10,223 nucleotides of DNA. Origin: Bacteroidota bacterium. Its GTDB lineage: Bacteria > Bacteroidota > Bacteroidia > Bacteroidales > UBA1556. Below are positions 1 through 5,960 of the stretch, piece after piece. The DNA lies in contig QMPB01000110.1 in the NCBI GenBank assembly GCA_003648395.1, positions 1-10,223 of the forward strand, in the 5' to 3' direction. A program made the translations under genes and the position numbers. Position 1 is the stretch's first letter. The number at the start of each line of letters is the position of its first letter. The notes under the pieces were generated by a model, which made no database searches, had not been told where the DNA came from, and worked only from the letters and a program-made list of their open reading frames with translations.

Positions 1-1707
1 CTTATACAAAAGACCCAAAAGTCATTAATTAAAGAATTGCCAAAGAATGTAGAGATTTTTGACGAGGAGTCAGATAATTTAATTGGAACAGATAAGCAGT
101 TTAGCAGCTTAACAACGGTAAATTTAGCGGTGGTGCGTCTTATGGATTTTATTGTTCAAGATGAGTTTACTGCAAAAATGCAGAAAATAATATCTTCAAT
201 GGCAGAGCAAGTAATGACTGTAAATATTGAGCTACAAGACCATTTACGATTGTTGGTATACAATATTGAAAGTAGAGATATTAGAACCGAAGAATTTAAA
301 GAATATTTAGCTAATGAAATTAAATCACTTGAAGATAATTATAAGAAGTATGATGAATTAGCAAGTGGAATATTATTGCAAATAGAGGAGAGACAGAGGA
401 TAATAAGCGAAAAAGTTTCAATTTATCCATTTGTACAGGCAGCAATGAATCTGAAGCAATATATTAAGAGTAGAGATATTGAGAAACGTAATTTGTGGTT
501 GACTAACTCATTTGATAAAGCTAATTATTGGCTGAGAAATTTTGCTGCTGATTTATGGTATAGACAGAGTTCAGGTATGATTTTTACTCAAGATATACTG
601 CAAGATAATGCAAATAGCTTTTCTTTGAATAAAAAACAACGCATTGCAATTTCAGACCTTAAATCGCCAAACAATATTATTAGTGAGCTGCCATTTTACT
701 ATAAACAGCTGTTTACTAATAGAAACAATTATTTGCCTGAGTTTTGGGTTGAACGTAAATCGGAAGAAAAAGAACTTAAACACTTTATTTCTGACTGGAA
801 TGGAGGCTCAGCTCAAGCTTTACTTATAAGTGGTGCTCCAGGTTCTGGGAAGTCGTTTTTAAGTTATAGAATTGCTAATTTTATTGGTGCAAGTGATAAG
901 ATATATTCAGTATTTCCTCCTAAAAACGGAAGTACAGATATTGCTGTTTTCAAGCATAGTTTTCAAGAAGCCTTGGATGCAGACTCAAGTAATGATTTGT
1001 TTAATAATGTAAAAAAGAAATCGTTAATAATTTTTGAAGATGTAGAATTATGGTGGAGTAAATCGAGTGACGGATTTGAGATAATTGATGAAATTCATAG
1101 AATTATTAGACAATATGCTAATAAGTTTTTATTTGTTGTAAATATTAACTCTTTTACTTTCAATTTTATTAGCAAACTTCGTCCTTTGGCTGAGATATAT
1201 ACACATTCTGTATTTTTGGCTTCTGTTGATGCTCGTATGCTTGAAAAGATGATATGGAAAAGACATGTTTTGGGCGGGCTTAAATTGAAACTAGAGAATA
1301 AAGAACAATCGAATTTTCATGCTTGGGATTTTTCAAGATTATTTAGTAAATATTTCAGACAGTCGAAGGGATATCCATATACTGCAATGGATGCTTGGGT
1401 TAATAATGTCATTGAAATTAATGATAAAGATATTATTATTAGAAATCCTATTATACTAGATATTAGTATATTTGATTCCTTTTTAGATATTGATTTGTGG
1501 GTGTTGCAATTATTTATATTGCATAAGAATATGAATTATTCTAAACTTGCTAAGCTTACAGAACTTGACCCTGAAGTAGTTGTTGGTAAGATTAATGAAC
1601 TTAAGAGGGTAGGAATTATTGAAGAAATAAAAGAGAATATTTATTGTATTAGTTCATTAGTTCGACCTTATATTATTAACGTATTAAAGAGTAAAAAATA
1701 TTTATAA
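1..1707 (+). CDS. AAA+-type ATPase with C-terminal winged helix, 5' partial
   Basis: The frame is open from base 1 with no in-frame ATG, so the gene begins outside the window. A TTG at 37 is only an internal leucine codon. 568 residues are visible, numbered here from the first codon. Residues 1-225 look mostly helical and polar, partly coiled-coil-like. A short conserved-looking linker, LPFYYKQLF (230-238), precedes the nucleotide-binding core. The core has a Walker A GAPGSGKS (278-285), a Walker B LIIFEDVE (342-349, E346/D347) and a sensor-1-like asparagine in FVVNINSF (378-385). Residues from about 500 to the end look like a winged helix, suggesting binding to DNA or a partner. It overlaps the downstream MscS-like gene by one base, so the two products are probably made together. 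ATP binding is well supported. The biological role is unknown: regulator or gate of the channel, or a stress or defence sensor, are possibilities only. Confidence 0.8.
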   Translation, partial: LIQKTQKSLIKELPKNVEIFDEESDNLIGTDKQFSSLTTVNLAVVRLMDFIVQDEFTAKMQKIISSMAEQVMTVNIELQDHLRLLVYNIESRDIRTEEFKEYLANEIKSLEDNYKKYDELASGILLQIEERQRIISEKVSIYPFVQAAMNLKQYIKSRDIEKRNLWLTNSFDKANYWLRNFAADLWYRQSSGMIFTQDILQDNANSFSLNKKQRIAISDLKSPNNIISELPFYYKQLFTNRNNYLPEFWVERKSEEKELKHFISDWNGGSAQALLISGAPGSGKSFLSYRIANFIGASDKIYSVFPPKNGSTDIAVFKHSFQEALDADSSNDLFNNVKKKSLIIFEDVELWWSKSSDGFEIIDEIHRIIRQYANKFLFVVNINSFTFNFISKLRPLAEIYTHSVFLASVDARMLEKMIWKRHVLGGLKLKLENKEQSNFHAWDFSRLFSKYFRQSKGYPYTAMDAWVNNVIEINDKDIIIRNPIILDISIFDSFLDIDLWVLQLFILHKNMNYSKLAKLTELDPEVVVGKINELKRVGIIEEIKENIYCISSLVRPYIINVLKSKKYL

Positions 1708-2450
1708 TGGATGTTTTTAAAGCAAATATTTCTGTATTTCCTGTTTTTAGTTTAATATTATCGGCAGTATTTGTATATGTGGTTTTAAAAGTCTTTGCTA
1801 AATTTTTTCCACTTTTGCTTAAGCGGAAATCGTTGAAATCTAAGTATAATAGAAGCTTCGGTTTTATTGAACTTATGGTGTGGATAATTTACATTATTCT
1901 TATTATTCCTAAGTTTTATAGAATTAGCTTTGAGTACGGAATTATTATTAGTATTATTTTATTAGCAGTTTTATTAATAATTGCATGGTTTGCAGGAAGA
2001 GATATTGTGGCAGGGTTTATTCTTAGGTCTAATTCAGGGTTTATGCTTAATGCAGAGATTAAATCTGGTGAATATGAGGGAATTATTGTAGAATTTTATT
2101 CGCGTAATTTTAAGTTGATAGGTGAAAATGGAGATAAAGTATTAATACCTTATTCTCAAATTTTAGGAAAGCCAATAAAGTTTCTTTCTCAAGAAAAGTC
2201 ACGTATATCTAAGCGAATACAATTGGAAATTAATACCACTATGAGTTTTGATAAGCTTAAATCGTTATTGAAATTCCAAATTATGACTAACCCTAAATCA
2301 TTAATAAATAAGGTGCCTGTTTTTAATATAGTGAAACATGAGAATGGTGTTTTTGTGCTTGATATATTAATATATGCACGAGATTCTCAAGGTTTATCAG
2401 ATGTCGAAGATCAATTGCGTTTTTTTATAACAAATGAAATTAATAGTTAG
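1707..2450 (+). CDS. Small MscS-like mechanosensitive channel family protein
   Basis: A 247-residue inner-membrane protein. Three hydrophobic segments are visible at about 9-31, 51-70 and 76-97. The third runs into GRDIVAGFIL (97-106), which resembles the pore helix and AGF/AG(L/V) turn of MscS. Residues 111-155 match the MscS beta domain in layout: a glycine-containing strand, EYEGIIVEF, then a loop ending in VLIPYSQIL. The usual Pro-Asn of that loop is Pro-Tyr here. Residues 165-247 would form the cytoplasmic alpha/beta domain. This is close to the minimal three-helix form of the family. The ATG shares its A with the TAA stop of the upstream ATPase gene, implying translational coupling. Its 3' end overlaps the convergent ABC permease gene by 4 bp. 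Family assignment is fairly sure. Whether it gates on tension or on the ATPase is unknown. Confidence 0.75.
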   Translation: MDVFKANISVFPVFSLILSAVFVYVVLKVFAKFFPLLLKRKSLKSKYNRSFGFIELMVWIIYIILIIPKFYRISFEYGIIISIILLAVLLIIAWFAGRDIVAGFILRSNSGFMLNAEIKSGEYEGIIVEFYSRNFKLIGENGDKVLIPYSQILGKPIKFLSQEKSRISKRIQLEINTTMSFDKLKSLLKFQIMTNPKSLINKVPVFNIVKHENGVFVLDILIYARDSQGLSDVEDQLRFFITNEINS

Positions 2451-3766
2451 TACCTTAACCACTTCCACAGTTCTTTATACGAGATCTTTTTGCCATACAT
2501 AAGTATTCCTACACGGTAAATTTTTCCTGCTACCCAAGTAAAGAAGATAAATCCTCCAACTAATAGCGACATAGACAATGCAAGTTGCCACCATGGTACA
2601 CCAAAAGGAATACGAATCATCATAGAAATAGGAGAGGTAAGTGGTATTATTGAAAGCCAAAAGGCAACTGGTCCATCAGGGTTATTAGTTATAGGCTGTA
2701 AAGCCATTATGCTAATTATCAGAGGTATTGTCACAGGCAGAATAAACTGTTGTGTATCTGCATCATTGTCAACAGCACCACCAATAGCGGCAAATAAAGC
2801 TCCGTAAAGCAAATATCCAAATAAGAAATAGAATAAGAAACTTCCAATTATTACTTTAAAATCAATACTCATTACAGTCTCAAGTATTTCTGCTGTTTTG
2901 TCGTATTGTGCATTAACTTCTACTTGATTCGCGGGGTCTATAACTTGTCCAGTTTTCTGCATTTGATATTTTTCTATCTCTGCAAGATTGTCGGAGAAAG
3001 CAAATTTAGCGCCTGTAATTATAGAGGTTGTAATAATTACCCATAAAAGAAACTGTGTTAATCCAACCATTGAAAGTCCAATTATCTTTCCCATCATTAG
3101 CTGAAAAGGTTTAAGTGAGGATATTATTACTTCAATAATTCTACTAGTCTTTTCTTCAATAACACCACGCATTACCTGAGTTCCATAGAAGAAAATAAAG
3201 AAATAAATAGCCAATGATAATACTGTCCCTAGTATGAAATTAAGAGTTCCAGTTCTTTTTTCTTCACTACCATTTTCGCCAAGTTTAATACTTGTGAGAT
3301 TAACACCGTCTTTCATGGCGCTAATTACATCGTCACCAACACCAGCATCTTTAAGCCGCATTGTTCTTAGGTCATCATTAATACTTTTTCTAATCTTTCT
3401 TTCCACATTCATCCCTGGTTCGCTCTGAGAATAAATAATTATTTTCTTAGGATAAGTATAAGAAGGTTTTGGGATATATAGAACCATATTGTAGCCAATT
3501 TTTTTATAGCTTTCTTTGGCTTCATCTATATCCATGTGCATTTCCTTGAATTTTAGTTTATCACTATTTTCAAATGCATCAGTAAAAAATCCGCTTTCAT
3601 CAACTATACCAACAACCTTAATCTCGTCGCTAACAGTTGCAATATAAACAGGTACAATAAATAATGCTGCCATTAATATTGGACCTAATATTGTCATTAT
3701 AATAAAGCTCTTCTTTTGAACTCTACTTAAGTATTCTCTTTGAATAACAAGCCAAATCTTGTTCAT
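2447..3766 (-). CDS. ABC-2 type (NatB-like) exporter permease
   Basis: A 439-residue integral membrane subunit of an ABC exporter. One membrane helix lies near the N-terminus (about 21-43), followed by an extracytoplasmic domain (about 45-172). A C-terminal membrane block follows, with hydrophobic segments near 175-196, 225-252, 304-330, 341-358, 367-385 and 395-415. The stretch GVIEEKTSRIIEVIISS (201-217) with KPFQLMMGKIIG (219-230) is the characteristic NatB/ABC-2 cytoplasmic signature. AVDNDADTQQ (331-340) and PLTSPISMMIR (375-385) are also typical. The partner ATPase is 22 bp upstream in the same direction, and the A-rich AAAGAAAAAC before the start is a plausible Bacteroidota ribosome site. 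NatA/NatB pairs export sodium or small toxic compounds in characterised cases. The substrate here cannot be read from sequence. The stop codon overlaps that of the convergent MscS-like gene. Confidence 0.93.
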   Translation of the reverse strand: MNKIWLVIQREYLSRVQKKSFIIMTILGPILMAALFIVPVYIATVSDEIKVVGIVDESGFFTDAFENSDKLKFKEMHMDIDEAKESYKKIGYNMVLYIPKPSYTYPKKIIIYSQSEPGMNVERKIRKSINDDLRTMRLKDAGVGDDVISAMKDGVNLTSIKLGENGSEEKRTGTLNFILGTVLSLAIYFFIFFYGTQVMRGVIEEKTSRIIEVIISSLKPFQLMMGKIIGLSMVGLTQFLLWVIITTSIITGAKFAFSDNLAEIEKYQMQKTGQVIDPANQVEVNAQYDKTAEILETVMSIDFKVIIGSFLFYFLFGYLLYGALFAAIGGAVDNDADTQQFILPVTIPLIISIMALQPITNNPDGPVAFWLSIIPLTSPISMMIRIPFGVPWWQLALSMSLLVGGFIFFTWVAGKIYRVGILMYGKKISYKELWKWLRY

Positions 3767-3788
3767 ATTCTTAGTTTTTCTTTGTTAA

Positions 3789-4703
3789 TTAATTATTGGT
3801 TACTTTACGAATAAATATCTCATTCATACTTGGAATTATCTCTTTGAAAAGTTTAATTCTAGAATTTTTCATCAAAGCAGTTAATAATTCATTTGTGTGA
3901 TTATCAGAAGGAAGCTTTATTTTAGCTCTGAAACCTCTTTCGAGTTCTTCTTTCATTACGATTTCGAAATTGGAAGGAATAAACTCCGATAGCTGAGTAG
4001 TATTACTGTCATATTCAATTTCGTAAGTGCTAGTTTTGTATTCATCTTGAATATCAGATACTTTTCCATCTAATATCTTTTTAGACTTATTAATTAGAGC
4101 AATATGATCGCATATTTCTTCTACAGAAGCCATATTATGAGTTGAAAAAATAACTGTTGCACCTTCATTTCTAAGGTTTAATATTTCTTCCTTAAGTAGG
4201 TTTGTATTTATGGGGTCAAAACCACTAAAAGGCTCATCAAAGATTAGTAGTTTAGGTTTATGAAGAATCGTAATAATAAACTGAATCTTCTGTTGCATTC
4301 CTTTGGAAAGTTCTTCAACTTTTTTATCCCACCATGCTCCAATTTCATATTTTTCAAACCAATATTTGAGTTGTTTTTTGGCATCGCTCTTACTAAGTCC
4401 TTTTAGTCGAGCTAAATAAATTGACTGTTCTCCAACGGTCATCTTTTTGTATAAACCTCGTTCTTCAGGTAAATAGCCAATATACTCGATATGCTTTGGT
4501 TGGAGTTTTTCTCCACCAAGAAACACTTTGCCTGAATCCGGTCCGGTAATTTGATTAATAATACGAATTAGTGTTGTTTTACCTGCTCCATTCGGTCCAA
4601 GTAAACCAAAAATACTATTTTCTGGAACACTGATACTTACATTATTAAGTGCTCTGTGCTTGGCAAAGGTTTTTGTAATATTTTCTGCTACTAATAAATC
4701 CAT
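3789..4703 (-). CDS. ABC transporter ATP-binding protein (NatA-like)
   Basis: A 304-residue ATPase subunit. It has a Walker A GPNGAGKT (36-43), a Q-loop region around YLPEERGLY (77-85) and a signature LSKGMQQK (132-139). The signature is the LSKGM variant of LSGGQ seen in NatA-type exporters. Walker B is LLIFDEP (152-158), the D-loop GFDP (161-164) and the H-loop histidine is H189. Residues from about 220 form a C-terminal extension like DUF4162, common in this subfamily. It powers the permease encoded 22 bp downstream and works on the cytoplasmic face of the membrane. A near-consensus -7 element lies about 20 bp upstream of the ATG, so the pair may have its own promoter. The arrays of 7- and 8-bp repeats lie between that promoter and the preceding gene. 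Export direction is inferred from the family, and the substrate is unknown. Confidence 0.95.
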   Translation of the reverse strand: MDLLVAENITKTFAKHRALNNVSISVPENSIFGLLGPNGAGKTTLIRIINQITGPDSGKVFLGGEKLQPKHIEYIGYLPEERGLYKKMTVGEQSIYLARLKGLSKSDAKKQLKYWFEKYEIGAWWDKKVEELSKGMQQKIQFIITILHKPKLLIFDEPFSGFDPINTNLLKEEILNLRNEGATVIFSTHNMASVEEICDHIALINKSKKILDGKVSDIQDEYKTSTYEIEYDSNTTQLSEFIPSNFEIVMKEELERGFRAKIKLPSDNHTNELLTALMKNSRIKLFKEIIPSMNEIFIRKVTNN

Positions 4704-4724
4704 TGTGTGTGTGTTAATTTTGTG

Positions 4725-4732
4725 CTAAGATA
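4725..4732 (-). promoter_or_regulatory. Possible -7 promoter element for the ABC exporter operon
   Basis: Read on the - strand, the sequence is TATCTTAG, one mismatch from the Bacteroidota -7 consensus TAnnTTTG. It sits 21 bases before the ATG at 4703, a spacing like that of the exact matches elsewhere in the window. No clear TTG -33 element is visible upstream, where the 8-bp repeats begin. The call is tentative. Confidence 0.4.
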
Positions 4733-4734
4733 TG

Positions 4735-4781
4735 GTTAAATGTTAAAGTGTTTATATGTTAAATTGTTAATGTGGTAATTT
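4735..4781. repeat. Degenerate 8-bp tandem repeat array (GTTAAATT-like)
   Basis: On the + strand, six units of about 8 bp follow one another: a 7-bp GTTAAAT, then 8-bp units starting at 4742, 4750, 4758, 4766 and 4774. All begin GTT or GGT, and the consensus is near GTTAAATT. Read in the direction of transcription (- strand) the array lies between the 7-bp array and the exporter promoter. The end unit plus the next three bases (4774-4784), reverse-complemented, is ATCAAATTACC. It differs at one base from ATCAAATCACC at 9441-9451 in the second repeat-bearing gap. Confidence 0.7.
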
Positions 4782-4792
4782 GATGTTCTTTG

Positions 4793-4848
4793 TTACTGCT
4801 GACTGCCTACTGCTTACTGAAGACTGCCTACTGATTACTACTTACTTT
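4793..4848. repeat. Degenerate 7-bp tandem repeat array (NNACTGC-like)
   Basis: Eight consecutive heptads on the + strand begin at 4793, 4800, 4807, 4814, 4821, 4828, 4835 and 4842. Each carries ACT at positions 3-5, and the best-conserved form is NNACTGC. On the - strand this reads as NNAGTNN, mostly GCAGTNN or TCAGTNN. A 12-bp unit, GACTGCCTACTG, occurs twice at 21-bp spacing (4801 and 4822). The array runs into the last codons and stop codon of the GH114-family gene. The 16 bases at 4817-4832 recur in inverse orientation at 9399-9414. Confidence 0.8.
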
Positions 4849-5827
4849 CATAATAATCAAAGGCATCAATAATATCCAAATATACACCATCAAAACCTGC
4901 ATTCATTATTTTTTTAGTATAAGAATCATTATTGCCATAGATTACATCATGCCATTCTTTTTCCCAATATTGAACTTTAAAATTGCCTTCCCAATTTGGA
5001 TTTTCTTCGTTAAGCCAGAAAGGTTTGTCATTGTCCCAAGTTGTTTTCCAATAATATCTATAATTCTCAGCTTCTCCAATAGACATATATGAAATTACTA
5101 ATCGTTTACCACCATTTGCTTTCTTCTTAAGTAAATTTATTTCAGGAGCAGTAAATGCTGTTGTGTCATTAAAGAATAAATCCATTATTATTAAATCGTA
5201 GTTTGTTGCTTTAATAGCAGTAATAAAGCTTGATTTGCTAGAAAAGTTTTCTGGATTAATTAAGTATAGAAAGTTTTTGATATCTGAAAGTTTAGTAATA
5301 TCATCACTATTTTCATTTATTATGTATGCAGGATAATCTGGTATATTATTCAAATTTCTATGGTTCGCTGCAAATGAAATATATCCTAGAGCATCATTTT
5401 TAGTAAGTGAAATATCCATTTTCGAATGGTCAGAACAATAGTCTGTTACAAGAATAGTATTAGAATTATCAGCTGAAAGATTTAGAAAATTAATTAAATA
5501 ATCTACTGTTGCCGTAGGAGTAGCCTCATTGTCGTTTTCATAACCAAAGAATAGATCTTCTTGTCCGTTACCATCTATTGCATTTGAATATACGGTAGAA
5601 ATTGCACTGTTTATTTCTCCAGTATTACTCATAAGTTCTATACCATTTTGAGGAATAATGATGAAATTAGGATAAATATGTTTGCTGTATTCACTTATTC
5701 CAATAACGAATTGTCTCATTGCCTCTTTATAATTCATTTGTGGATTTTCATCATAATCATTAACTTTCTCACACCTTGAACTTGACAGAATAGTAATGAC
5801 AATAATAGCTAATAATAGTTTTTTCAT
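4838..5827 (-). CDS. Exported GH114/TM1410-family (COG2342, TIGR01370) protein
   Basis: A 329-residue protein with an N-terminal signal (KK, then a hydrophobic stretch to about 15). C19 could be a lipidation site, although SSSRC has an unusual Arg at -1. The family contains endo-alpha-1,4-polygalactosaminidases with a TIM-barrel fold. Motifs visible in order are PNFIIIPQNGIEL (53-65), EDLFFGY (90-96), ILVTDYC (125-131), GYISFAANHR (148-157), YDLIIMD (210-216), LVISYMSIGEAENYRYYW (243-260), ENPNWEGNF (275-283) and GFDGVYLDIIDAFDYY (311-326). D216, E252, E254 and D318 are candidate active-site acids. In classical members, as I recall them, the QNG block follows the YLD block. Here it precedes it. 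The stop codon lies inside the 7-bp repeat array. It is divergent from a glycosyltransferase gene, which fits a polysaccharide role. The substrate is unproven. Confidence 0.88.
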   Translation of the reverse strand: MKKLLLAIIVITILSSSRCEKVNDYDENPQMNYKEAMRQFVIGISEYSKHIYPNFIIIPQNGIELMSNTGEINSAISTVYSNAIDGNGQEDLFFGYENDNEATPTATVDYLINFLNLSADNSNTILVTDYCSDHSKMDISLTKNDALGYISFAANHRNLNNIPDYPAYIINENSDDITKLSDIKNFLYLINPENFSSKSSFITAIKATNYDLIIMDLFFNDTTAFTAPEINLLKKKANGGKRLVISYMSIGEAENYRYYWKTTWDNDKPFWLNEENPNWEGNFKVQYWEKEWHDVIYGNNDSYTKKIMNAGFDGVYLDIIDAFDYYESK

Positions 5828-5864
5828 GAAATATTGAATAATATTGTGATGTAATTATTTTAAT

Positions 5865-5872
5865 CAAAAATA
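5865..5872 (-). promoter_or_regulatory. -7 promoter element for the GH114-family gene
   Basis: On the - strand the sequence reads TATTTTTG, an exact match to the Bacteroidota -7 element TAnnTTTG, 37 bases before the ATG at 5827. It would give a leader of roughly 30 nt. No convincing TTG was found at the usual -33 distance. AT-rich DNA gives some chance matches, so position is the main support. Confidence 0.6.
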
Positions 5873-5934
5873 ATATAAATATTTATGCGTATAAAGATTA
5901 TAAACAATTATTAATAAGAAGCAGTAGAATATTT

Positions 5935-5942
5935 TATCTTTG
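5935..5942 (+). promoter_or_regulatory. -7 promoter element for the glycosyltransferase gene
   Basis: TATCTTTG is an exact match to TAnnTTTG, 18 bases before the ATG at 5961, implying a very short leader of about 10-13 nt. It lies 62 bp from the opposite-facing element at 5865-5872, so the two genes have back-to-back promoters in one 133-bp gap. The element covers a TTG at 5940 that could otherwise be mistaken for a start codon. Confidence 0.7.
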
Positions 5943-5960
5943 GGGCTGAAAAACTATAAT

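Noticed and set aside
37..39. TTG as start codon of the first gene
   Set aside because: The same frame is open back to base 1 with no break, and there is no promoter or ribosome site. The true start lies outside the window.
271..484. Repeated AGTAGAGATATT inside the ATPase gene
   Set aside because: It encodes the short SRDI in two helical stretches. The flanking sequence does not match, so it is not a duplicated segment.
3234..3428. 64-codon + strand frame inside the permease gene
   Set aside because: It is a shadow of a strongly supported NatB-like coding sequence and has no recognisable motifs or start signals.
5921..5927. Single GCAGTAG in the divergent promoter gap, resembling one 7-bp repeat unit
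   Set aside because: There is only one unit with no periodic neighbours, so it is expected by chance.
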